13,332 nt of DNA from Tyzzerella sp. UBA1042 (GTDB lineage: Bacteria > Bacillota > Clostridia > Lachnospirales > Anaerotignaceae). The notes beneath the pieces were generated by a model. The model had not been told where the DNA came from. It made no database searches and worked only from the letters and a program-made list of their open reading frames with translations. A program made the translations under genes and the position numbers. The stretch lies in contig DCDZ01000005.1 in the NCBI GenBank assembly GCA_002316675.1, positions 1 through 13,332 of the forward strand, given 5' to 3'. Below are positions 6,185 to 13,332 of the stretch, one piece after another (the first letter of the stretch is position 1; each line of letters begins with the position of its first letter).

Positions 6185-6844
6185 ATGAAAAAAATGTCGA
6201 ATTACGAATTAGCATATGTAACATTGAAAAAGATGATAGCCGAAAGAAAAATTTTACCGGGACAACAGATTGTGGAAAGTGCGTTTGCAAAATCTCTTGG
6301 CATTAGCCGTACACCTGTTAGAGAAACCTTAAAGCGTTTGGAGGAGGAAGGCTTGATTGATAGCATTCCCAATAAAGGGTCTTATGTGAAAATAATTTCT
6401 TATGCGGATTTGGCTGATAGTTACGAGGTGATTGAGGGGATTATGGCACTTACCTATAAGCTGCTGGCAGAACACGTGCAGTGCGGGAAATTGGAAGTGG
6501 GAGAGCTTTCGGAACTTAAGAAAATTGCCCAAGCGCTTTTCGATCTATATTCTGCGGGTAGTATTGTAAGCTGGATTCAAGCTGATATAGAATTTCATCA
6601 AAAGATGGTAAGCCTGACAGGGAATGCACATTTGACAAAGACTTATGAGAATATGAAATCATCCATTAATCAAGTGCTTTGGCACATTACGCCAAATGTT
6701 GTAGACATTGGGCTTTCGGCAGAAGAGCATTTTGAAATTATACAAGTGATTGAACAAGGAGATGTGCAAAAAAGTATATTAATCGGCCACCGTCACAACG
6801 GTAGAATTGTCGGCCAAATTAGAGAATTGCAGGAGCGGTTTTAA
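6185..6844 (+). CDS. GntR-family transcriptional regulator, FCD subfamily
   Basis: This 219-residue DNA-binding protein probably controls its own operon. Residues 5-70 form the winged helix-turn-helix, with LGISRTPVRETLKRLEEEGL as recognition helix region and NKGSYVKI as wing. Residues 75-215 are an all-helical FCD ligand domain; the likely metal/ligand residues are D134 and H138 (ADIEFH), H182 (EEHFEII) and H202 or H204. In this subfamily the ligand is usually a small carboxylic acid that releases the repressor; here that would be the transported substrate or an intermediate. ATG at 6185 has AAGGTG at 6175-6180; a second ATG at 6194 is possible. It is the first gene of the operon, 41 bases before the dehydrogenase. 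Confidence 0.9.
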   Translation: MKKMSNYELAYVTLKKMIAERKILPGQQIVESAFAKSLGISRTPVRETLKRLEEEGLIDSIPNKGSYVKIISYADLADSYEVIEGIMALTYKLLAEHVQCGKLEVGELSELKKIAQALFDLYSAGSIVSWIQADIEFHQKMVSLTGNAHLTKTYENMKSSINQVLWHITPNVVDIGLSAEEHFEIIQVIEQGDVQKSILIGHRHNGRIVGQIRELQERF

Positions 6845-6858
6845 CCATGTTTTCATGG
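6845..6858 (+). other. Small hairpin between regulator and dehydrogenase genes
   Basis: CCATG, TTTT loop, CATGG, directly after the gntR stop. It is too short and lacks a T run for a terminator. It might mark an mRNA processing or stability point separating regulator from enzyme expression. Confidence 0.3.
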
Positions 6859-6885
6859 CTAAGATAAATAAAGGAGGAATTTAAA

Positions 6886-8295
6886 ATGAATGACGAAGAA
6901 CTGAGACAAGAGGAAATTTATGTTGCATCTTTGGTGGAAAGAGCCAGAGCTGCACAAAAGGAGGCGGAGAAATTTACACAAAGAAAGGTAGATGAGTTGG
7001 CGGCGGCAATTGTGTATAAGCTGTCACGTCCAGAAATTGCTGGAGAAATTGCGCAGATGGCATTTGATGAAGCGGGCATGGGACGTGTAGATTCTAAAAC
7101 AGCAAAATTAACACAGAAGATGCCTGCAATTTTGTATGATATTTTATCAACAAAAACAGTGGGCATTGTCGAAAGAATTCCGGAGAAGGGAATCACAAAA
7201 ATTGCGAAACCCTTAGGTGTGATTGCGGCTTTGGTTCCCAGCACGAACCCCGGAGCAACACCTGCCTTCAAAGGGGTTTTAGGGTTAAGGGGAAGAAATG
7301 CGGTGATTTTTGCACCCCATCCAAAAACAAAGGCAACAAGCATGAGAGTAACAGAGATTATGAGGAATATTCTTGTAAAAAATGGTGCTCCCGCAGATTT
7401 GTTTATTTGCATTGACCGGCCTTCTATGGCGGTTTCAAGAGAGCTGATGAAGCAATGTGACATTACAATGGCCACGGGCAGCGCGGACATGGTAAAGGCT
7501 GCATACAGCTCCGGTAAACCTGCATATGGTGTGGGGGCAGGAAATGCTGTTGTGATTATTGATGAGACAGCAGATATTTCTGCAACAGCACAAAAAATAG
7601 CAGTAAGCAAAACCGGGGATAATGCTACGGGCTGCTCCGCAGAAAATGCGGTGATCATTCAAGAATCGGTATATGGCGAAATGATGAAAGCCTTTCAAGC
7701 CGAGGGCGGATATTTGTGCAATACCCAGGAAAAAGCACTTTTGCAAAAGGCAATGTGGCCTGATGGCGAACACCTAAATCGGGACATTGTGGCAAGACCA
7801 GCCACGGTAATTGCAAAGATTGCAGGCATTACAGTTCCAAGTGACACCCAATTCATCATGGTAGAGGAAAATGGCACCGGACCAGGGTATCCATTTTCAA
7901 AAGAAAAACTATCCGTTGTTCTTGCTGTATACAAGTACAATGTATTTGAGAAAGCAATTGAAACTGTAAATTCTATTCAACGGTATTCCGGGTATGGACA
8001 CTCTTGCGGTATCCATAGCGTGAACCAAGCGCATATTGAGCAATTGGCACTTTCCACCTATACAACCAAAGTGATTGTGAGGCAGCCCCACGGCCAAGCC
8101 AATGCAGGCAATTGGTTTAACGGCTTGGCAAATACATTCTCACTGGGATGCGGCACATGGGGCGGCAACATTGTATCTGAAAACATTACCCAAAAGCATT
8201 ATTTCAATATCACTTGGGTGGCAGAGCCCATTGATAGACAGCCTGCAACCGAGGCAGAAATCTACAAGGATCTTTTAGACAATGTCACCTTATAA
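6886..8295 (+). CDS. CoA-acylating aldehyde dehydrogenase (SucD/SauS-like)
   Basis: The 469-residue enzyme belongs to the CoA-dependent acylating aldehyde dehydrogenases, which convert aldehyde, CoA and NAD(P) to acyl-CoA. The family signatures are KPLGVIAALVPSTNPGATPA (108-127), GVGAGNAVVIID (215-226), the catalytic cysteine C250 in GDNATGCSAENAVI, and GYGHSCGIHS (369-378). The cysteine context and the length match succinate-semialdehyde (SucD) and sulfoacetaldehyde (SauS) dehydrogenases rather than the N-terminal domain of AdhE. Start ATG has AAGGAGG at 6871-6877. Downstream genes encode an alcohol dehydrogenase and an HMG-CoA-lyase-like enzyme, so the likely role is oxidation of the aldehyde made by the former to the acyl-CoA cleaved by the latter; mevaldate to HMG-CoA is my best guess. 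Confidence 0.85.
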   Translation: MNDEELRQEEIYVASLVERARAAQKEAEKFTQRKVDELAAAIVYKLSRPEIAGEIAQMAFDEAGMGRVDSKTAKLTQKMPAILYDILSTKTVGIVERIPEKGITKIAKPLGVIAALVPSTNPGATPAFKGVLGLRGRNAVIFAPHPKTKATSMRVTEIMRNILVKNGAPADLFICIDRPSMAVSRELMKQCDITMATGSADMVKAAYSSGKPAYGVGAGNAVVIIDETADISATAQKIAVSKTGDNATGCSAENAVIIQESVYGEMMKAFQAEGGYLCNTQEKALLQKAMWPDGEHLNRDIVARPATVIAKIAGITVPSDTQFIMVEENGTGPGYPFSKEKLSVVLAVYKYNVFEKAIETVNSIQRYSGYGHSCGIHSVNQAHIEQLALSTYTTKVIVRQPHGQANAGNWFNGLANTFSLGCGTWGGNIVSENITQKHYFNITWVAEPIDRQPATEAEIYKDLLDNVTL

Positions 8296-8337
8296 ATATT
8301 CTAATCAAAAGTATACCATAAAAATGGAGTGTATTGT

Positions 8338-9462
8338 ATGAAAAAGTTTTCAGTTCATCCTGAAATATGCGAATGTGCCACAATAAAAGAATTTGTTGAA
8401 TCCTTTCAATTGAATGAAGACGACTTGATGCTTATTAATAAATTTACATATCATGATTTTATGCAAGACTTAGCGCTGCCCTGCCAGTGTATTTTCTATG
8501 AAGATTACACCCAGGGAGAGCCAAGTGATGCGGTGGTAACGCATATGCTGCAAGATATAAAAGATAAAAAGATGAAAAGGGTAATTGGGATCGGCGGAGG
8601 CTCCGTATTGGATACCGCAAAGCTGTTGTGCATCAAGGATGCAGTATCGGCGGATGATATTTATGAGGATAAAATTCCGTTCATCCGCGATAAGGGCCTT
8701 ATTTTAATCCCCACAACCTGCGGAACGGGCTGTGAAATGACTTGCGTTTCTGTGATTGACAGGCCCAAGCATAATGCAAAGATGGGGAAAAGAATTGAAT
8801 GCAACTTTGCCGATCACGCAGTGGAAATTCCCGAGCTGCTATCCAAAATTCCCCACTCTGTATTTGCATTCAGTGCAATAGACGCACTGGTGCATTCCAT
8901 GGAGATTTATGTAAATCCCCTGAGCGGTACATACAACAAGGTTTTCTGTGTGGAGGCAATTCGGCTGCTCATCAAAAACTTTAAATTTGTGGCGGAAAAC
9001 GGGCCCGAGTCTAAATTTGATGTTATGGACGAATTCCTGTTGGCAAGCTCTTATGCCGGCATTGCGCTGTCAAATGACATTTGCGGTGCGGTTCATGCCT
9101 GCGCCATGCAGTTTGGTGGACAGCACCACGTTTCTCACGGGGAGGCAAATTATCGTTTTCTGGTTCCTGTATTCAGTGTTTATGCGGATCTTAACCCAAA
9201 GGGCAGGGAAATCAATGCCCTTGCAGGGATCATACAAAGGCAGATGGGGATTGAAACAGACCTTGCGGGGACATTTGTTGCACTGGACGAGATGTTAAAC
9301 AAAATTACACCAAGAAAAAAACTGAGAGAATACGGCGTGGATGGAGAGCGGCTGATGGACTATGTTACAAAGGTTTATGCTACACAGCAGCGACTCTTAA
9401 TTGCCAACTATGTGAAAATGACAGAAAAAGAGTTTGTGGAAATTTATCGCAGAGCGTATTAG
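8338..9462 (+). CDS. Iron-dependent alcohol dehydrogenase (4-hydroxybutyrate dehydrogenase-like)
   Basis: This 374-residue group III alcohol dehydrogenase interconverts an alcohol and an aldehyde with NAD(P). Visible motifs are GIGGGSVLDTAK (85-96, cofactor binding), PTTCGTGCEMT (125-135), and the metal ligands D182 and H186 (SAIDALVHSME), H253 and H267 (AVHACAMQFG, VSHGEAN). The HGEANY ending of the metal motif is typical of 4-hydroxybutyrate dehydrogenases, which act on omega-hydroxy acids. ATG at 8338 is preferred over GTG at 8329 because TGGAG (8325-8329) is then correctly spaced. It lies 42 bases after the aldehyde dehydrogenase; the pair mirrors the SucD/4-hydroxybutyrate dehydrogenase pair of clostridia. 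Here it probably runs oxidatively on a transported hydroxy acid such as mevalonate. Confidence 0.85.
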   Translation: MKKFSVHPEICECATIKEFVESFQLNEDDLMLINKFTYHDFMQDLALPCQCIFYEDYTQGEPSDAVVTHMLQDIKDKKMKRVIGIGGGSVLDTAKLLCIKDAVSADDIYEDKIPFIRDKGLILIPTTCGTGCEMTCVSVIDRPKHNAKMGKRIECNFADHAVEIPELLSKIPHSVFAFSAIDALVHSMEIYVNPLSGTYNKVFCVEAIRLLIKNFKFVAENGPESKFDVMDEFLLASSYAGIALSNDICGAVHACAMQFGGQHHVSHGEANYRFLVPVFSVYADLNPKGREINALAGIIQRQMGIETDLAGTFVALDEMLNKITPRKKLREYGVDGERLMDYVTKVYATQQRLLIANYVKMTEKEFVEIYRRAY

Positions 9463-9476
9463 GCGGGAGGGAACAG

Positions 9477-10370
9477 ATGGAAAAAAAGCATATCCAGTTT
9501 GTGGAAGTGGGACCGAGAGATGGGTTCCAAAATGTGACGGCGTTCATTTCGACAGAGACGAAGCTTGAGATTATCGAAAAGCTTTTGGAAGCAGGAGTTC
9601 AGCATATTCAAATCACTTCCTTTGTCAGCCCGAAAGTGATTGCACAAATGAAGGACGCAGGAAAAATTGCAAAGGTGATTGTGGCAAAGTACCCCTATGT
9701 AAACCTTTGGGCACTGGTCCCCAATTTTAAAGGGGCGCAGCTTGCCAAGGAGCATGGGCTGAAAAATGTAAACTATGTGATTTCAGTGAGCGAATCTCAC
9801 AACAAAGCCAATGTGAATAAAACCATTGACCAATCCTTTGCGGAATTGGAGAAAATTATAAAAAAACTGCCCGAGCTGCACGTGTGTCTGGATGCGGCAA
9901 CAGCTTTTGGCTGCCCGTTTGAAGGTGTAACCCCTTATGAAGCACTGGAGTCTTATGTAAGAAGAGGTATTGCATTGGGCATCAAAGAGTTTAATATTTG
10001 TGATACAGTGGGTGTTGCTTTTCCAGATCAAGTACGAGGATACATAACAGCATTAAAAAAATCATTCCCAGACATCATTTTAAACGTGCATATTCACGAT
10101 ACAAGAAATATGGGCATCGTGAATACACTGGCCGCAATTGAATGCGGTATAACAAAAGTGCAGGCAGCCATTGGCGGCTTGGGCGGCTGCCCCTTTGCAC
10201 CGGGTGCGTCAGGCAATACTTCCAGTGAGGACTTGATTTATATGCTAAATCATATGGGGTATGAGACGGGCGTGCGGTTTGATTGCTTATTAGACGCTGC
10301 AAAATATACAAAAGAACATGTTGACGGTAATTTTAGTGGACATCAGATATTTATCCTAAAACAAAATTGA
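9477..10370 (+). CDS. HMG-CoA lyase-like retro-aldol enzyme
   Basis: HMG-CoA lyase splits 3-hydroxy-3-methylglutaryl-CoA into acetyl-CoA and acetoacetate. This 297-residue DRE-TIM-barrel protein has the family motifs: EVGPRDGFQN (10-19; R14 and D15 match the catalytic Arg-Asp), TSFVSPK (47-53), CDTVGV (D176), the metal-binding HIHD (H205, H207), the cysteine loop GGLGGCPFAPGASGN with C238 and N247, and SSEDLIYML (E251, D252). One deviation: the position equivalent to Glu72 of the human enzyme (IETTSFV) is Gln45 here (IQITSFV). Length is normal. It follows the alcohol dehydrogenase by 14 bases with GGGAGG at 9465-9470. The acyl-CoA probably comes from the two upstream dehydrogenases. A lyase for a related 3-hydroxyacyl-CoA remains possible. 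Confidence 0.8.
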   Translation: MEKKHIQFVEVGPRDGFQNVTAFISTETKLEIIEKLLEAGVQHIQITSFVSPKVIAQMKDAGKIAKVIVAKYPYVNLWALVPNFKGAQLAKEHGLKNVNYVISVSESHNKANVNKTIDQSFAELEKIIKKLPELHVCLDAATAFGCPFEGVTPYEALESYVRRGIALGIKEFNICDTVGVAFPDQVRGYITALKKSFPDIILNVHIHDTRNMGIVNTLAAIECGITKVQAAIGGLGGCPFAPGASGNTSSEDLIYMLNHMGYETGVRFDCLLDAAKYTKEHVDGNFSGHQIFILKQN

Positions 10371-10407
10371 CAACGGAATGTTATTTATTGAGCGGGAGGA
10401 TTATCGT

Positions 10408-11424
10408 ATGAAAATGAAGCGCATGATGGCGTTATGTTTGAGTATCACAATGAGCGTTTTGATATTTACAGGTTGCGGCGGTGAAAAAAGCAGTGCGATA
10501 GACGGCGAAAAAGGTGAGGGCGAAAAGGTTTTAATTAAAATGGCCCATGTTGTTGCCGAGGATCATCCCTATAACTTAGCCTGCTTAAAATTTAAAGAAA
10601 TTTTGGAGAATTCAGGGCAAAATGTTGAAGTACAAATTTTTGCAAACAGCCAGCTCGGTGGTGAGCGGGAATTGGCCGAGAGTATGCAGTTGGGAACGCT
10701 GGATATTGCGATTATTCCCGGTGTAATCGGGAATTTTTCCGACGAGCTTGGTGTATTGGATATGCCGTATTTGTTTGAAAGTAAGGAGCACGCATACAAG
10801 ATACTGGATGGGGAAATTGGGCAAAAGCTGGCTCAAAATTTGCCAAACACTTCAGGATTTCGGTTGCTGTCTTATTGGGAGAATGGATATCGTAACATGA
10901 CGAACTCCCGCCGTTCCATAAAAACACCTCAGGACGTGGCGGGATTAACCATACGCGTGCCTGAAAACTCTGTTTATCAAGCATTTTTTGAAGAACTGGG
11001 CGCAAATGTAGTTGCCATCTCATTTTCGGAGCTTTATACCTCCCTTAGTCAGAAAACGGTGGATGGACAGGAGAATCCTGTTGCATTAATTGCAACCAAT
11101 AAGTTGTATGAAACACAGCCGTATCTTTCTTTGACAGAGCATTTTTATGGGCCCGCCCATGTTTGTATTTCCGAAAAGTCTTGGCAGGGATATTCCGAGG
11201 AACTGCATGAGTTAATTACTTCTGCGGCGGAAGAAGCAAGGGAGTTTGAAAGAGAGAAAATGGCGGAATTGGAAAGCACTTATGTGAAGCAGATTGAGGA
11301 CGCCGGCACGGAAATTATTGAAGTTGATAAATCTTTGTTTACCGATGCCGCAGAGAAAACATATGCTCGTTTTGAAACGCAATATGGTGATCTTATCAGA
11401 GAAATCAAATCAGTGGAATATTAA
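10408..11424 (+). CDS. dctP: TRAP transporter substrate-binding lipoprotein (DctP family)
   Basis: The 338-residue protein captures an organic acid outside the membrane and delivers it to DctQM. It starts with MKMKRMM, a hydrophobic segment and the lipobox-like FTGC, so C23 should be lipidated and anchor it to the membrane. DctP features follow: KMAHVVAEDHPY, FANSQLGGERELAESMQLGT, the conserved carboxylate-binding arginine R183 in GLTIRVPEN, and VDGQENP with N223. The start was set at 10408 because GGGAGGA lies at 10394-10400; an upstream in-frame ATG at 10378 would put ten charged residues before the signal peptide. It lies 37 bases after the lyase gene, which points to a substrate that this pathway degrades. 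Confidence 0.92.
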   Translation: MKMKRMMALCLSITMSVLIFTGCGGEKSSAIDGEKGEGEKVLIKMAHVVAEDHPYNLACLKFKEILENSGQNVEVQIFANSQLGGERELAESMQLGTLDIAIIPGVIGNFSDELGVLDMPYLFESKEHAYKILDGEIGQKLAQNLPNTSGFRLLSYWENGYRNMTNSRRSIKTPQDVAGLTIRVPENSVYQAFFEELGANVVAISFSELYTSLSQKTVDGQENPVALIATNKLYETQPYLSLTEHFYGPAHVCISEKSWQGYSEELHELITSAAEEAREFEREKMAELESTYVKQIEDAGTEIIEVDKSLFTDAAEKTYARFETQYGDLIREIKSVEY

Positions 11425-11474
11425 GCTCCCAAAGCGCTTATTTTTACAAGACGTCAAAGTATTGGAGGGAAAAT

Positions 11475-11954
11475 ATGAAAATTTTAAATAAGATTGAAGA
11501 GTACATCTTATTAATTACATTTCCACTCATGACAATCATCACTGTTGCGGGAACCACTGTGCGCTATTTGGAGTTGGGCTCACTTACATGGAGCGAGGAA
11601 GCGGCAAGATATTTAATGATTATTGCTGCTTTTGCAGGAATTTCCTTAGGATTTAGAGAAAATTCCCATTTGGGCTTAAGCTTTTTTGTGGGAAAGATTC
11701 CTGTGCAGGCGCGTAAGGTGCTGGAAATTGCAAGGAATTTGTTAGTGCTTTTGTTCTGCGTTATGCTTACATTTTTTGCTTTTCAAATTGTGCAGCAGCA
11801 AATGCAAGTAACACAGTATTCTCCGGCAATGAGAATTCCCATGTGGATCGTATATATACCTGTGTTCTTAGGTGGAATTATGATGACAGTGCGAGTGCTG
11901 CAATCAATCTTCTGGCCGGCGGAAGCAGACAGCTCTCAGGAGGTGATGCTCTGA
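11475..11954 (+). CDS. dctQ: TRAP transporter small membrane subunit (DctQ family)
   Basis: This 159-residue integral membrane protein has four predicted helices (about 9-29, 44-64, 85-107, 121-143). The family signature is present: SLTWSEEAARYLMIIAAFAG with the Trp-x-Glu-Glu-x-x-Arg motif, then ENSHLGL. DctQ pairs with DctM to form the sodium-driven permease. AGGGAA-type SD lies just upstream (GGAGGGA at 11464-11470). Its 3' end contains a strong SD for dctM and its stop overlaps the dctM start (ATGA at 11954), so the two are translationally coupled. Confidence 0.92.
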   Translation: MKILNKIEEYILLITFPLMTIITVAGTTVRYLELGSLTWSEEAARYLMIIAAFAGISLGFRENSHLGLSFFVGKIPVQARKVLEIARNLLVLLFCVMLTFFAFQIVQQQMQVTQYSPAMRIPMWIVYIPVFLGGIMMTVRVLQSIFWPAEADSSQEVML

Positions 11955-13234
11955 TGACAGGTGTATTGTTTGGTGTACTGGCAGCGCTGCTGTTGTTGAA
12001 TGTACCCATTGCCGTTTGCTTGGCTTTGGCCTGCGGTGCCGCATTTATTGTGAGCGGTATGACGGATAGCATGATTATTATTCCCCAAAAAATGTTTACA
12101 TCTATGGATTCCTTTCCGTTCATGGCGGTGCCGTTTTTTATGCTCGCCGGCAGCTTGATGGAAAGCGGAGGTATGTCAAAAAGATTGATTGAGTTTGCAA
12201 AAAATCTTGTTGGTGCATTGCCCGGTGGATTGGGTATTATTACGGTGGTTTCCTCTGGCTTTTTTGGGGCGCTTTCCGGTTCCAATGCGGCTACGGTGGC
12301 AGCCATTGGCGGAACGATGATTCCTGCCATGCAAGAGGATGGCTATCCTAATGATTATGCGGCGGCGGTGGCGGCATCAGCAGGCACGCTAGGCGTTGTT
12401 GTTCCCCCTAGCACACCCATGATTACATATGGTGTGGTAAGCGGGGTGTCAATTTCAACATTGTTTATGGCGGGCTTTCTCCCTGCATTTCTGATGATTA
12501 TTACAATGAGCATTGTGATTATTATTAAGGCGAGGAAGTACAATTTTCCTACAATTAAAGTCAATATGAGAGATCTTTGCAAGTCCTTTGTAAATGCGAT
12601 TTTTGCCATTATTATGCCGGTGGTTATTCTCGGCGGAATTTATGGCGGGATTTTTACACCAACGGAATCTGCAGCGGTGGCGGTAATATATGCCTTGATT
12701 GTGAGTGTGTTTGTGTATAAAGAAATTGCATTAAAGGATTTGGGCGAGGTTATCATTCGGGCGGGGAAGAGCACTGCCGTTGTTATGTTTGTTATTGCCG
12801 CTTCGGGTGCTTTTTCATGGTTGCTTGTTTCTCAAAGAATTCCTAATATGATGGCAGAAGCTATTTTAAGTGTTTTAAGCAATAAGTATGCCATTTTGCT
12901 GGTAATCAACTTGCTTTTACTGGTTTTGGGCATTTTTTTGGAAACCAATGCAATTATACTGATGATTACCCCAATGCTGCTGCCCATTGCCGCTCAAATA
13001 GGGGTTAGTTATTTGGAATTGGGTATTATCATGGTTGTCAACACATCCGTCGGGATGCTGACACCGCCTATGGCATTAAACATACTCATTGCCTCGGGCA
13101 TTGGTAAAGTAAGCATAGAACGAGTCGCCAGACAAGTAGTGCCGTTTTTGCTTGCATTGATTATAGATATTATGATCATTACTTATATTCCGGGGATGAT
13201 CGAGTTTATTCCGAAGGCATTGAATATGCTGTAG
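11954..13234 (+). CDS. dctM: TRAP transporter large membrane subunit (DctM family)
   Basis: The 426-residue permease subunit carries the substrate and sodium path. It is highly hydrophobic throughout, with the DctM signatures FPFMAVPFFMLAGSLMESGG, PGGLGIITVVSSGFFGALSG, GYPNDYAAAVAASAGTLG and VPPSTPMITYG, and a second repeat with FTPTESAAVAVIYAL and GMLTPPMALNI. Length is typical. The start ATG at 11954 overlaps the dctQ stop by one base and has AGGAGGTGAT at 11939-11948; the longer open frame from 11843 lies inside dctQ and is not used. It is the last clear gene of the operon; no terminator is seen before the window end. Confidence 0.94.
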   Translation: MTGVLFGVLAALLLLNVPIAVCLALACGAAFIVSGMTDSMIIIPQKMFTSMDSFPFMAVPFFMLAGSLMESGGMSKRLIEFAKNLVGALPGGLGIITVVSSGFFGALSGSNAATVAAIGGTMIPAMQEDGYPNDYAAAVAASAGTLGVVVPPSTPMITYGVVSGVSISTLFMAGFLPAFLMIITMSIVIIIKARKYNFPTIKVNMRDLCKSFVNAIFAIIMPVVILGGIYGGIFTPTESAAVAVIYALIVSVFVYKEIALKDLGEVIIRAGKSTAVVMFVIAASGAFSWLLVSQRIPNMMAEAILSVLSNKYAILLVINLLLLVLGIFLETNAIILMITPMLLPIAAQIGVSYLELGIIMVVNTSVGMLTPPMALNILIASGIGKVSIERVARQVVPFLLALIIDIMIITYIPGMIEFIPKALNML

Positions 13235-13290
13235 GGAGGCCCCTTGCTTGAAATAGAACATCAATTGATGAAAAAACCTCCTTTGTGAAT

Positions 13291-13332
13291 ATGATTGAAC
13301 TGAACCAGCAAAAACGGACAATAGACAAAGAC
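13291..13332 (+). CDS. Possible start of a further gene (runs off window)
   Basis: From ATG at 13291 the frame MIELNQQKRTIDKD is open to the window edge. No ribosome site is evident in front of it. A 14-codon frame from TTG at 13244, with GGGAGG at 13234-13239, ends three bases earlier at 13286-13288. Too little is visible to name either. Confidence 0.25.
   Translation, partial: MIELNQQKRTIDKD

Noticed and set aside
6918..7658. 246-codon open frame on the minus strand
   Set aside because: It is antisense to the aldehyde dehydrogenase, has no SD site or recognisable motif, and reflects codon bias of the real gene.
6886..9462. Isethionate or sulfoacetate pathway (SauS plus sulfoacetaldehyde reductase plus TRAP)
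   Set aside because: The dehydrogenase families and a TRAP transporter would fit, but the HMG-CoA-lyase-like gene in the same operon has no role there and no sulfoacetyl-CoA-forming enzyme or C-S lyase is present.
11425..11445. AAGCGCTT palindrome followed by ATTTTT between dctP and dctQ, possible terminator
   Set aside because: The palindrome is too short to make a stable stem with a loop, and dctQM must be read through from dctP.

Overview
The base composition, strong Shine-Dalgarno sites (AAGGAGG-type) and protein families suggest a low- to medium-GC anaerobic firmicute of the class Clostridia. No rRNA, tRNA or CRISPR array was seen. The window has three unlike parts.

Bases 1-2556 are mobile-element wreckage. 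In order they hold the 3' end of a probable conjugative-element relaxase, the C-terminal part of a large serine recombinase without its catalytic domain, half of an IS5-type insertion sequence on the minus strand, the 3' half of a phage major capsid protein gene with an in-frame TGA, an apparently intact HK97-gp10-type phage gene, and a flavodoxin gene with an internal deletion. Several deletions appear to have joined these pieces.

Bases 2760-5331 are an apparently intact type II restriction-modification module. A zinc-finger HNH-like endonuclease with its own promoter is followed by a C5-cytosine methyltransferase with an unusually long C-terminal tail, and then by a good terminator. About 850 bases with no confident gene follow, containing a second terminator and a short orphan reading frame.

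Bases 6074-13234 form a clean seven-gene catabolic operon. A promoter with an extended -10 is overlapped at its start point by an 11-bp-arm inverted repeat plus a third half-site, probably the operator of the first gene, a GntR/FCD regulator. Next come a CoA-acylating aldehyde dehydrogenase (SucD/SauS-like), an iron-dependent alcohol dehydrogenase (4-hydroxybutyrate-dehydrogenase-like), an HMG-CoA-lyase-like enzyme, and a complete three-part TRAP transporter (DctP lipoprotein, DctQ, DctM).

The enzyme set suggests this order: TRAP uptake of an omega-hydroxy acid, oxidation to the aldehyde, oxidation to the acyl-CoA, then retro-aldol cleavage. Mevalonate fits best: mevalonate to mevaldate to HMG-CoA to acetyl-CoA plus acetoacetate. 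That would be a route that bypasses HMG-CoA reductase. It is an inference from gene families and context; one active-site residue of the lyase (Glu to Gln) argues for caution about the exact substrate.
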